This document shows, in pieces, positions 25,801 through 33,950 of a DNA stretch of 56,388 nucleotides (positions are counted from its first letter, which is position 1; each line of letters opens with the position of its first letter). The stretch spans positions 1 through 56,388 of the forward strand of contig RHKY01000029.1 in NCBI GenBank assembly GCA_008363385.1. Direction: 5' to 3'. The stretch is from Acidobacteriota bacterium (lineage in GTDB: Bacteria > Acidobacteriota > Thermoanaerobaculia > UBA5066). The notes below the pieces were generated by a model. It had not been told where the DNA came from. It ran no database searches and saw nothing but the letters and a program-made list of their open reading frames with translations. Position numbers and translations under genes: made by a program.

Positions 25801-28755
25801 ATGCGCGTGATCCTCGTCCGGGCGGCGGTGCTCGGCGCCCTCCTCGGCCTCGCCGCCCCGGCGGCGGCGCAGCCGGTCATCCACACGTTCACGGCGACGC
25901 CGCCGGAGATCGCCCCGGGCAGCTCTTCCACGCTCTCCTGGACCACCTCCGGGGCGACCGCCGCGCTGATCACCGAGGAGGGGGCTCCCGGGCCGGGAGG
26001 AGGCGGGGCGCAGCTGAGCGTGCCCGTGAACGGGTCGCTCGTCGTCACGCCGCCCCAGACGACCCGCTACACGCTCGCCGTCGTCGCCGGGGAGCAGACG
26101 GCCTCGGCGGAGGTGACCGTCACGGTCTCCTGCCCGGCGCCGGGAGCGCCGGCGTTCACCGCGGTCCCGGGGGCTCCCGTCGTGGCGGGCTCGGTCCTCA
26201 CGGTGGCCTGGACGCCGGTCCTGGCGGGCGACCCGGACGGCCGCTACCACGTCGACGTCGGAACGGGACCCACGTGCGCGAGCCGGACGACGGTCGTCAC
26301 CGCGAGACCCGGGATCCAGGTGCCCACCGTCGCGGGCGAGCCGGGCGAGGTCTGCGTCCTGGTCCGCCCCTTCTCGGGCCTGGGCTGCGCCGGGAAGGAC
26401 TCGCGGGAGCTGCGCGTGACGGTCGCGCCGGCACCGCCCGGCTTCGCGGTCCTCTCCCCGCCGGGAGCCCTGTCGGTCGAGCGGGCCGTCCCCGCGACCG
26501 CGAACGCCACGGTCCCCGTCCGCAACCTCGGCTCCACCTCCGGTGTCCTGACGCTCGTCTCGGGCGACACCTTCTACACCTTCTCCCCGAAGGTCCCCAC
26601 CGGCGTCCCCGCCGGGACCGTCCTCCCGGTCGCGCTCTCGTTCGCCGCCGCTCCGACCGGCGAGGCGGGCCTCCTCCGCGGGAACCTCGTCGCGTCCTGG
26701 AACGAGCTCTCCGGGGCGTTCCGCTCCGTCTCGACGCCGGTCCACCTCGCGGTCCTGCCGCCTGTCCCGGACCCTGGCCCGGGGGCCCGCCTGACGGCGG
26801 TCGGGTCCGACGAGGTCCACCTCCGGACGACCGGGACGGCGAACCCGCCGCCTTCCGACGTCGCGGTCGCCAACGTCGGGGCGCACGCGGCCCGCCTCCG
26901 CGCCTCCATCTCTCCCGGGGGCTCGTGGCTCTCGGTCTCGGGTGACTTCTCGACGCCGCTGCCGCCGGGCGCCAGCCGGGTCTTCCGGCTGAGCGTCGAC
27001 CGCGGGCGGCGGACGACCGAGGAGTCCGTGGCGCCGCTCCCGACGCGCCTCCGGATCGAGAACGCCGACGGGCCGCCCGAGGAGGGGGTCTCGTTCCGCG
27101 TCTTCGACGAGGAGCTGGTCCCGCCGGAGGTCGGCGGGAGCCGGCCCGCCCTCCCGCCCGGCCAGACGTCGCTCTTCGTCGGCTCGGCCGTCAGCGCCGG
27201 CGGCGCGGGGGCCGTCTTCGTCTCGGACGGGTGGATCCGGAACCGGGGCCCCGACGAGGCGGAGGTCGTCCTCTACTTCACGCCCGACGGAGCCGACGGC
27301 CTCTCCGACTGGTCCGTCAGGAAGGCCTCCGTGACCGTCCCGCCGTACGGGACGCGCCGGCTCGCCGACTTCCTTCCGAGCCTCTTCGCGGCGTCCGGCA
27401 CCAGCGGGCAGGTCGAGATCCGATCCGCCTCCCTCCCGCAGCTGTCCGTCCGGACGACGGTCGACGCCGTCTCGACGCGGAGGGGGACGACCGCGCGCTA
27501 CGGCGCCGAGATCCCGGTCGTCCTGGCGGGACAGGGGGCCTCCCGTGCCCGCACGTCGCCGTCCCGCGTCGTCCTCCCGGGCGTCCGCTCGGCGGCGGCG
27601 GGCTTCAGGACCAACCTGATCCTGGCCGAGACGTCCGGAGAGGCGGTGACGCTCGACGTGCGGCTCCACGGCTCCGGCGGGGCCCTCGTCGGCAGGAAGA
27701 CGGTCCCCCTGAAGGCCTACTCCAAGACGCAGGTGAACTCGACGGACCCGGCGCTCTTCCCGCCGGGCGCGGAGATCGACTTCGCAACCCTGGTCGTCGT
27801 GCCGGTCGACGGGAACGGCACCGTCAGCGCCTTCGCCACGGTCCTCGACAACGCCTCCCAGAGCTACGCGACTCGGGTCGGGCAGGTCGTCGCCGAGGAG
27901 GTCTTCGGGGGCGGGGGAAAGCCCGCCACGGGCCCCGCCTTCCTGCCCGCCGTGGCGCGGGCGGCCGCGGCGAACCGCTCCTTCTACACGACGAGCTTCG
28001 TCGCCGTGAACCTGGCGCCGACCGAGACAGTTTTGACCCTCACCTTCTTCCCGGACGGCGGGACGTCCCTCGGGCCGAAGCAGCTCCGGCTCCCCGCGGC
28101 CGGCGAGGGGCCGAGGGCGGTGGTGTTCCCGGACCTCCTGGGCGAGTTCTTCGACGTCTCCCAGCCGGCGGCGGGGATGCTCCGGGTCGACGGAGACCGC
28201 TCGCGCGTGGCGGTGGCCTCCGAGACCTCGACGCCGGTCGACCTCGACGACCCGTCCCTGGGGAGGTCGATCGCGGCGGTGAACCCGGCCCCCGGAGGCA
28301 GCCACTCCCATCCCGGCCTGTTCGACGCCGAGGCTCCCGAGGCCGTCGGGACGCCGGAGTCCGGGGCGGCGACCCGCGTGGTCTGGCACCCGGGCGTCGA
28401 GGAGGGCGCCGCCTTCCGGACGAACCTCATCCTGGCCGAGCTCTCGGGCCGTCCCGCGACCGTCGTGGTCGCGCTCACGGGCCGGGCCTCCGGGGGGGCG
28501 CTCCTGGCGACGAAGCAGGTCGAGCTGGCGGCCTTCCAGCGCAGGCAGCTGGACAAGTTCGTCCGCGGGATGGTGGGCGGCGACACCCAGGGCCTGGAGC
28601 TGGCCGACCTCGAGCTCTCGATCCGGGCGGAGTCGGGAGAGGGCCGCGTCCTGGCGATGATCACCCGGATCGACAACGACCCCGCGTCGAAGAGGGCCGA
28701 CATCCTCACGCTCGGGCCGGCGATCCCCCCCTGCGGCGCCTGTCCCGACCCCTGA
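25801..28755 (+). CDS. Secreted multi-domain beta-sandwich repeat protein
   Basis: A 984-aa protein with a Sec signal peptide (residues about 1-23, cleavage after A-A-A). An N-terminal Ig-like domain follows (FTATPPEIAPGSSSTLSW, about 29-100), then a fibronectin-like segment and another beta-rich region to about 450. Four related modules of about 100-130 residues occupy 455-984. Modules 2 and 4 share an almost identical motif, (G/A)FRTNLILAE(T/L)SG, at about 601 and 871; modules 1 and 3 keep the pattern of an F-x-x-D/T-G strand, a (F)-x-P-D-G turn and an R-x-(L/V)-x-D-(F/L) ending. There is no C-terminal anchor, sorting signal or membrane segment. SD GGAGG (25791-25795) precedes the ATG. It is probably a surface or extracellular adhesion-type or structural protein; substrate and partners are unknown. 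Confidence 0.85.
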   Translation: MRVILVRAAVLGALLGLAAPAAAQPVIHTFTATPPEIAPGSSSTLSWTTSGATAALITEEGAPGPGGGGAQLSVPVNGSLVVTPPQTTRYTLAVVAGEQTASAEVTVTVSCPAPGAPAFTAVPGAPVVAGSVLTVAWTPVLAGDPDGRYHVDVGTGPTCASRTTVVTARPGIQVPTVAGEPGEVCVLVRPFSGLGCAGKDSRELRVTVAPAPPGFAVLSPPGALSVERAVPATANATVPVRNLGSTSGVLTLVSGDTFYTFSPKVPTGVPAGTVLPVALSFAAAPTGEAGLLRGNLVASWNELSGAFRSVSTPVHLAVLPPVPDPGPGARLTAVGSDEVHLRTTGTANPPPSDVAVANVGAHAARLRASISPGGSWLSVSGDFSTPLPPGASRVFRLSVDRGRRTTEESVAPLPTRLRIENADGPPEEGVSFRVFDEELVPPEVGGSRPALPPGQTSLFVGSAVSAGGAGAVFVSDGWIRNRGPDEAEVVLYFTPDGADGLSDWSVRKASVTVPPYGTRRLADFLPSLFAASGTSGQVEIRSASLPQLSVRTTVDAVSTRRGTTARYGAEIPVVLAGQGASRARTSPSRVVLPGVRSAAAGFRTNLILAETSGEAVTLDVRLHGSGGALVGRKTVPLKAYSKTQVNSTDPALFPPGAEIDFATLVVVPVDGNGTVSAFATVLDNASQSYATRVGQVVAEEVFGGGGKPATGPAFLPAVARAAAANRSFYTTSFVAVNLAPTETVLTLTFFPDGGTSLGPKQLRLPAAGEGPRAVVFPDLLGEFFDVSQPAAGMLRVDGDRSRVAVASETSTPVDLDDPSLGRSIAAVNPAPGGSHSHPGLFDAEAPEAVGTPESGAATRVVWHPGVEEGAAFRTNLILAELSGRPATVVVALTGRASGGALLATKQVELAAFQRRQLDKFVRGMVGGDTQGLELADLELSIRAESGEGRVLAMITRIDNDPASKRADILTLGPAIPPCGACPDP

Positions 28756-29243
28756 TCCCCCGGGCGCCGCTCAGCCCGTCGTCCCTCGCTGGCGGACACG
28801 CCCGGGCCCGGGCTCCGGCTGGCTCGGAGAAGAGAGAGGCCCCCCGGGGCGACTCGACATCGCTCCGGGGGGAAGGGGAGAAGCCAATGGGTGCCCGGCG
28901 CAGGGCAGGGAACGTGTGGGTGGATCAACCGCCGAGTGGGATGGTGGGGGCGGTCACGCCGGGCACCCGATCGATTCCAGGCGGAACCGAGCCGCCGCCC
29001 GTCAGGACGGCGCTTGGCTCGGAGGGATGCGAGGCCAGGGAGCGGCGGCACGAAGAAGAGGGCCCCGGGACCGGCCGGGAGGACCGGTCCCGGGAACGTC
29101 CCCGATCCGGCGAACGAGAAACCCGGCCGACCGCCGCGAAGGCCGGGAAAAGGAGGATGCCGGACCGGGCGGAACGCGACACGTAAGTGACCCTCGCGCA
29201 CAATCTGCCCCGGTCCGGACCCGATGTCGATGATGCAAATGTC
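28756..29243. other. 488-bp gap between convergent genes with strong inverted repeats
   Basis: I see no credible gene here; the open frames are arginine/glycine/proline-biased and lack SDs or family features. Two strong inverted repeats stand out. GGGTGCCCGGCG (28889-28900) pairs perfectly with 28957-28968 across 56 nt that contain a nested ACCGCC (28928-28933)/GGCGGT pair. CCCGGGACCGG (29064-29074) pairs perfectly with 29084-29094 around a 9-nt loop. The second is terminator-like for either strand. The first resembles a structured RNA or a long 3' UTR element but matches no riboswitch class I know. Confidence 0.5.
29064..29094. terminator. Hairpin between convergent genes
   Basis: An 11-bp perfect stem (CCCGGGACCGG with its complement at 29084-29094) with a 9-nt loop. 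There is no U-tract. It lies between the 3' ends of the secreted repeat protein gene and the LytTR regulator gene and could terminate either. Confidence 0.45.
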
Positions 29244-30017
29244 TCAGGATGGGACCGACAGGCGATCCCGGAGACGCTGGGCTCCGGAGCGGCTGACCGG
29301 CAGCTCGGTCCCGTCCGAGAGGACCGCGGTGTAGGCCCCTCTTCCTCCCGGCCGGAGGCGGACGAGCCGGTCGAGGTTCAGGAGGTACGACCGGTGGACC
29401 CGGACGAAGCGCGCCGGGTCCAGCCGTGCCGCGAGGCCCGAGAGGGTCTGCTGCTTGAGGTAGCGGCGCCCCCGGGTGGAGAGCAGGACGTAGTCGTCCT
29501 GCGCCTCGGCCCACTCGAGGTCGCCGACGGGGATGACGGCCACACGCGCCCCGTCGCGGACGACGACGCGCCGGGCGGGCCCGGGCGGCCGCGCCGAGTC
29601 GACCGCCCCGTCGGCGGGCGCGGCCCGCGTCCCTTCGGCGCGGGCCTTGGCCCGCTCCACCGCCTCGTCGAGCCGGGCGGCGCCGTACGGCTTCAAGAGG
29701 TAGTCGACGGCGTGCACCTCGAACGCCTTGACGGCGTACTGGTCGTAGGCGGTCACGAAGACGACCGCCGGCTTCCTCTCGAGGAGCTCCAGCACCTCGA
29801 AGCCGTCCAGCTCGGGCATCTGGACGTCGAGGAAGAGGAGGTCGGGCGCCTTCTCCGAGACGGCCCGCACGGCCTCGAACCCGTCGGCGCAGGTGGCCAG
29901 GACCCGGACGTCGGGGCGGCGCGAGAGGAGCTCGGCGAGGAGCTCGCGCGCCAGCGGCTCGTCGTCGACGACGACGGCCGTGAAGACGCGGGGCGAGGCG
30001 CTGTCCGCGCCGCTCAC
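29244..30017 (-). CDS. LytTR-family response regulator
   Basis: A 257-aa response regulator. The receiver domain has the acidic pair D18-D19, the phospho-acceptor D64 (FLDVQMPELDG), T89 and K109 (LKP). A Pro/Ala linker (about 127-145) leads to a LytTR DNA-binding domain (about 150-252) with YVLLSTRGRRYLKQQTLSGL and the FVRVHRSYLLNL core. Such regulators bind direct-repeat sites and are phosphorylated by LytS-type kinases. GTG 30017 overlaps the kinase stop as GTGA, so the two are translated together. It is the last gene of the liaF-like/kinase/regulator operon and probably regulates it. Confidence 0.95.
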   Translation of the reverse strand: MSGADSASPRVFTAVVVDDEPLARELLAELLSRRPDVRVLATCADGFEAVRAVSEKAPDLLFLDVQMPELDGFEVLELLERKPAVVFVTAYDQYAVKAFEVHAVDYLLKPYGAARLDEAVERAKARAEGTRAAPADGAVDSARPPGPARRVVVRDGARVAVIPVGDLEWAEAQDDYVLLSTRGRRYLKQQTLSGLAARLDPARFVRVHRSYLLNLDRLVRLRPGGRGAYTAVLSDGTELPVSRSGAQRLRDRLSVPS

Positions 30018-31075
30018 GCCGCGTCCGCTCCCGCCGGGAGGAGCAGCTCCACCCGGAAGAGCCCCTCCGGCCTCCTCACCGTGACCGAGGCCGCCTCGCC
30101 GTAGACGGTCGAGAGACGCCGCCGGACGTTCCCGAGGCCGATGCCGGGCCCCGGCGAGGGCTGCGCCTCGCCGGCGGGGTTCTCGACGGCGATCTCGAGC
30201 AGCGCCTCGCGCCGGCGGGCGGTGAGGCGGACCGTGCCCCCCGCGACCCGGCGCGACACGCCGTGCTTGACGGCGTTCTCGACGAGGGGCTGCAGGAGGA
30301 GCGGGGGGACCCCGCACTCCCGCGCGTCCTCGTCGACGGCGAGCTCCACCCGCAGCCGCTCCCCGAACCGGATCTGCTCGACGGCGAGGTAGCTCCTCAC
30401 GAGCGAGAGCTCCTCCTCGAGGGGGATGCTCGCACGGTCGGAGAGCCCGAGGGTCTTCCGGAGGAACTCGGCGAGGAGGGCGCACATCTCGCGGGCCTTC
30501 TCGGGGTCCGACACCGTCAGGGCGGAGATGGAGTTGAGCGCGTTGAAGAGGAAGTGCGGGTCGAGCTGGTCGCGGAGGGCCTTCAGCTCCGCGGCACGCG
30601 CCTGCGCCGCCACCACGAGCTCCCGCCGCTCCCGCTCCCCGGCCGCCTCCTGCGCCAGGAGCGCCCAGTTGAACGCCGCCACGAGGAGGTAGAGGAGCGT
30701 CCCCATCAGCAGGACGACGCCCGAGGCCCTCGAGAGGCGGTCCGGGAGGCCCGCGAAGGCCGGCACGAGGTCCAGGAGGGAGGCCAGCGTGCCGAGGAGG
30801 AGGACCCAGAGGAAGCCGCCGATCGCCGCCGCCGCCGCGAACGTCCCGACGACGCGGGCCACTCCCGACGGCCGGAACGGGAGGACGCGGCAGAGGTACC
30901 AGGAGGACCCGCAGACGAACGCGTAGACCGCCGAGAGCGGGACCGAGAGGCTCACGGCCTCGGCCAGGGACAACCCTCCGGCCAGCGTCAGGAGGGCCGC
31001 CAGCATCCCGGCGAGCGGGAGCCAGGCCACGAGGTAGAGCGCCAGCCGGGAGCGCGACGAGAGGAGGGGGTGCAC
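30014..31075 (-). CDS. LytS-type membrane sensor histidine kinase
   Basis: A 353-aa kinase with four predicted transmembrane helices (about residues 12-32, 38-60, 75-100, 117-140) and almost no periplasmic loop, suggesting intramembrane sensing. It has a short coiled segment, the LytS-type phospho-acceptor motif LDPHFLFNALNSI (H174), and a HATPase domain with N-box LVENAVKHG (264-272) and G-box GIGLGNVRRR (311-320). All catalytic motifs are present. The start is GTG, 7 nt after the liaF-like stop, with GAGG upstream. The GTGA overlap with the response regulator marks them as a cognate two-component pair. Confidence 0.95.
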   Translation of the reverse strand: MHPLLSSRSRLALYLVAWLPLAGMLAALLTLAGGLSLAEAVSLSVPLSAVYAFVCGSSWYLCRVLPFRPSGVARVVGTFAAAAAIGGFLWVLLLGTLASLLDLVPAFAGLPDRLSRASGVVLLMGTLLYLLVAAFNWALLAQEAAGERERRELVVAAQARAAELKALRDQLDPHFLFNALNSISALTVSDPEKAREMCALLAEFLRKTLGLSDRASIPLEEELSLVRSYLAVEQIRFGERLRVELAVDEDARECGVPPLLLQPLVENAVKHGVSRRVAGGTVRLTARRREALLEIAVENPAGEAQPSPGPGIGLGNVRRRLSTVYGEAASVTVRRPEGLFRVELLLPAGADAA

Positions 31076-31082
31076 GGCCGCC

Positions 31083-31787
31083 TCAGTTCTTGACCGTCAC
31101 GCCCCCCATGACGATCGTCCCCGTCACCAGGAGGCGCTTCGGGGCGCCCTCGAGGGGCGTCTCGGGACGGACCGTCTTGTCCTCGTAGCCGGCGAAGAGG
31201 GGCAGGAGGCTCATCGTCACCTCCCAGTCGGGCGGCACGCGGATCTCGCCGCCTCCCCACCACGCGAAGACGTCGATCCGCGCGCCCTCCGGGACGGGGG
31301 TCGCCCGGCGGAGGTCGACGTCCCAGCCGCCGCAGAACGCGGCCAGGTCTCCGCCGACGAACTCCCCGCTCGTGACCTTCCGGTCGATCCCCCCGAAGGC
31401 GACCCACTCGTTCAGCGTCGCGGCGGCCGACTCGGCCGTCCGCTCGCCCGAGAGCCGCCGGCCGCTGGCGCCCAGGACGATCCTCACGCCGACCGCCACG
31501 AGGATCAGCGGCCAGAGCTGCGAGATCCGGAACGGCAGCCAGCCGAGGTTCCGGACGAGGAGGAGGAGGCCGATCGCGAGGACGATCCAGCCCGTGGCCT
31601 TCCCGGAGGGCGACGGGTTCAGGACCTGCGACAGTCCGATCGCCACCAGGGCCACCGGCCAGAGGGTCCAGAAGTGGCGCGCCTCGACCACGCCGAGGTT
31701 GTCCAGGGTGAAGAGGACTCCGACCAGGAGGATCGTCACCCCGGCGATCAGCTTTCCCGTGGCGGGGGGGCGTACGGCGGATTCCAT
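31083..31787 (-). CDS. LiaF/LiaI-like membrane protein
   Basis: A 234-aa protein. Its N-terminal half has four short hydrophobic segments in two LiaI/LiaF-like hairpins (GKLIAGVTILLVGVLFTLDNLGVV and FWTLWPVALVAIGLSQVL, then a second similar pair around TGWIVLAIGLLLLVRNLGWLP). The C-terminal soluble domain (about 125-234) is a beta-rich LiaF-type domain (FGGIDRKVTSGEFVGGDLAAFCGGWDVDLR). In Firmicutes, LiaF keeps the LiaRS kinase silent until the envelope is stressed; here it heads an operon with a LytS/LytTR pair, so a similar gatekeeper role is inferred. The SD is GGAGG, 6-8 nt before ATG 31787. Confidence 0.85.
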   Translation of the reverse strand: MESAVRPPATGKLIAGVTILLVGVLFTLDNLGVVEARHFWTLWPVALVAIGLSQVLNPSPSGKATGWIVLAIGLLLLVRNLGWLPFRISQLWPLILVAVGVRIVLGASGRRLSGERTAESAAATLNEWVAFGGIDRKVTSGEFVGGDLAAFCGGWDVDLRRATPVPEGARIDVFAWWGGGEIRVPPDWEVTMSLLPLFAGYEDKTVRPETPLEGAPKRLLVTGTIVMGGVTVKN

Positions 31788-31910
31788 CGTCGTCCTCCAG
31801 GGCCGGCCGTGGGGCCTGCCCGTGTCGAAGGTAGGGCCTCCCGGCCCCCGAGTCCCGCGGAGATCGGCGAGCGGGCTCTCGACGCCGGTGAGCGGCGAGG
31901 AGGGGCCTCC

Positions 31911-31939
31911 TTGACAGCCGCAGCCCGCGCGCCCAACCT
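31911..31939 (+). promoter_or_regulatory. Candidate promoter of the M20 amidohydrolase gene
   Basis: An exact consensus -35 TTGACA (31911-31916) is followed 17 bp later by a poor -10 (CAACCT, 31934-31939). This is weak on its own. It is recorded because a perfect -35 hexamer is rare at this GC content and lies 57 nt before the start codon. Confidence 0.25.
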
Positions 31940-31973
31940 TTCCGAACCGCTCGAAGCCCCGCAGGAGGACCGC

Positions 31974-33293
31974 ATGAGAGCTCGGTCGACCCTCGTCCTG
32001 GCGGCCCTCCTCGCGGCTGCCGCGCCGGCCAGGGGCCAGGCCCCGGCGGCGACGGCGCCGCTCCTCGCCCCGCTGGACGCGCTCGCCGGGGAGCTCGACG
32101 CGCTCTACGTCGACCTCCACCGGACGCCGGAGCTCTCGTTTCGCGAGGAGCGGACCGCCGCGAGGATGGCCGCCCGCCTCGCCGCCCTCGGCTTCGACGT
32201 CACGACGGGCGTGGGAGGCACCGGCGTCGTCGGCGTCCTCGGGAACGGGCCGGGGCCGACGGTCATGCTGAGGACCGACCTCGACGGCCTCCCGGTCCAG
32301 GAGAGGACCGGCCTCCTGTTCGCGAGCCGCGCGACGGCCGTGGACCCGGCCGGCGCCACGGTGGGCGTCATGCACGCCTGCGGGCACGACCTGCACATGA
32401 CGGCCTGGGTCGGCGCGGCCACGCTCCTTTCGAGGGGGCGGGACCGCTGGAGCGGGACGCTCGTGATGGTCGGCCAGCCGGCCGAGGAGAGGGGAAGCGG
32501 GGCCAGGGCGATGCTCGCCGACGGGCTCTTCACGCGCTTCCCGAGGCCCGACTTCGCCCTCGCCCTGCACGCGATGCCCTCCCTCCCGGCCGGGTCGGTC
32601 GGGATCGGGGAAGGGCCGGTCCTGGCCAGCGTCGACTCCGTCGACGTGACGATCCACGGGAGGGGCGGGCACGGCGCGATGCCGCACCAGACGGTCGACC
32701 CGATCGTGATCGCCGCGCGGACGGTCCTGGCGCTCCAGACGATCGTCTCGCGGGAGCGGAGCCCGTTCGACCCGGTCGTGGTCACCGTCGGGTCCTTCCA
32801 CGCGGGGACGAAGCACAACGTCGTCCCGGACGAGGCGCGCCTCCAGCTGACGGTGAGGGCGTACTCGCCCGCGACGCGGGAGAAGGTCCTGGCGTCGATC
32901 GAGAGGATCGTCCGCGCGGAGGCGGAGGCCTCCGCGGCCCCGCGGCCGCCGGAGGTGAAGGTCAGCGAGCCGGTGCCAGCCACGGTCAACGACGCGGCTC
33001 TGGCCCGCCGGGTGCGGGAGTCGGTCGCGCGCGCCCTCCCCGACGGCGCCCTCCGCGGCCAGGAGCCGGTCACGGCCGCCGAGGACTTCGCCGAGTACGG
33101 CCGCGCCGGCGTCCCGTCGGTGATGTTCTGGCTCGGGAGCGCGCCGCCGGCCCTCCTCGAGGCCTCCGAGAGGGGAGGCCCACGCGTGCCCCCCCTTCAC
33201 TCCGCCGAGTTCGCCCCGGACCGCGTGCCGGCCACCCGCGCCGGCGTCACCGCCCTCGTCGCCGCCGCCCTCGACCTCCTCGGCAGGCGCTAG
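31974..33293 (+). CDS. Secreted M20-family amidohydrolase/peptidase
   Basis: A 439-aa protein with a Sec signal peptide (residues about 1-21, ending A-R-G). The M20D metallohydrolase fold includes RTDLDGLPV (about 100-108), the metal-binding HACGHDLH (134-141), the catalytic QPAEERG (about 168-174) and GRGGHGAMPHQTVDP in the dimerisation/catalytic lid. These enzymes cleave N-acyl or N-carbamoyl amino acids and hippurate-like substrates; the signal peptide places this one in the periplasm. All metal ligands are present. SD AGGAGG (31962-31967) precedes the ATG. It is divergent from the liaF-like operon and convergent to tpx. Confidence 0.93.
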   Translation: MRARSTLVLAALLAAAAPARGQAPAATAPLLAPLDALAGELDALYVDLHRTPELSFREERTAARMAARLAALGFDVTTGVGGTGVVGVLGNGPGPTVMLRTDLDGLPVQERTGLLFASRATAVDPAGATVGVMHACGHDLHMTAWVGAATLLSRGRDRWSGTLVMVGQPAEERGSGARAMLADGLFTRFPRPDFALALHAMPSLPAGSVGIGEGPVLASVDSVDVTIHGRGGHGAMPHQTVDPIVIAARTVLALQTIVSRERSPFDPVVVTVGSFHAGTKHNVVPDEARLQLTVRAYSPATREKVLASIERIVRAEAEASAAPRPPEVKVSEPVPATVNDAALARRVRESVARALPDGALRGQEPVTAAEDFAEYGRAGVPSVMFWLGSAPPALLEASERGGPRVPPLHSAEFAPDRVPATRAGVTALVAAALDLLGRR

Positions 33294-33344
33294 GAAGTCC
33301 CGGGAACGACGACGCCCCGCGCCAGCGGACCCTCCCCGGACACG

Positions 33345-33842
33345 TCAGATCCTCGCGAGCGCCGCCGCGTAGTCCGGCTCCGTGCCGGTCTGGACGACGT
33401 ACTCGGCGTGCCTGACGATCCCGTCCGCCCCGACGACGAAGACCGCGCGCTGCAGGAGACGGACGTCCTTGATCAGCGTCCCCCAGGCGGCGCCGAAGCT
33501 CCCGTCGCGGTGGTCCGAGAGGGTGTGGACCTTCTCGACCCCCGCGGCCCCGCACCACCGCTTCTGGGCGAAGGGGAGGTCCATCGAGACGGTCAGGACG
33601 ACCGTGTCGGGGTGCGACGCGGCGACCTCGTTGAACTTCCGGGTCTGCCGGTCGCAGACGCCGGTGTCCAGCGACGGGACGACGGAGACGATCCTCGTCT
33701 TCCCGGCGAAGTCGGCCATCGTCTTCGTCGACAGGTCGTTGGCGACGAGGGCGAAGTCGGGGGCCTCGTCGCCCGGCTTCAGGGCGGGGCCGACCACGGT
33801 GAGCAGCTTCCCGGCGAAGTTCACGGCCTCGGGGCGTTCCAT
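33345..33842 (-). CDS. tpx: Thiol peroxidase Tpx
   Basis: A 165-aa atypical 2-Cys peroxiredoxin. The peroxidatic Cys is C63 in PSLDTGVCDRQTRKF and the resolving Cys is C97 in RWCGAAG, the exact Tpx arrangement. It reduces H2O2 and alkyl hydroperoxides using thioredoxin. Length and motifs are standard and there is no signal peptide, so it is cytoplasmic. AGGAGG lies about 8 nt before ATG 33842. It is separated by 108 bp from the upstream M48 gene, which reads in the same direction. Confidence 0.97.
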   Translation of the reverse strand: MERPEAVNFAGKLLTVVGPALKPGDEAPDFALVANDLSTKTMADFAGKTRIVSVVPSLDTGVCDRQTRKFNEVAASHPDTVVLTVSMDLPFAQKRWCGAAGVEKVHTLSDHRDGSFGAAWGTLIKDVRLLQRAVFVVGADGIVRHAEYVVQTGTEPDYAAALARI

Positions 33843-33950
33843 CGGAGTCCCTCCTGTCGAGGTTCGGCCCGCCGCCCGCTCGGCGGCGTCGCCGGCCCGG
33901 GATCCGGGCCGGCCCAGTCTCCCACGGCCCGGGGACTCCGGACGGGCCAT

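Noticed and set aside
28861-28968. Possible riboswitch around the 12-bp long-range stem
   Set aside because: Compared mentally with cobalamin, c-di-GMP and SAM consensus motifs; no conserved core matches, and the position is downstream of one gene and convergent to the next rather than in a leader.
28891-29233. Several short overlapping open frames in the convergent gap
   Set aside because: All are Arg/Gly/Pro-biased, overlap each other in several frames, lack SDs and span strong inverted repeats.
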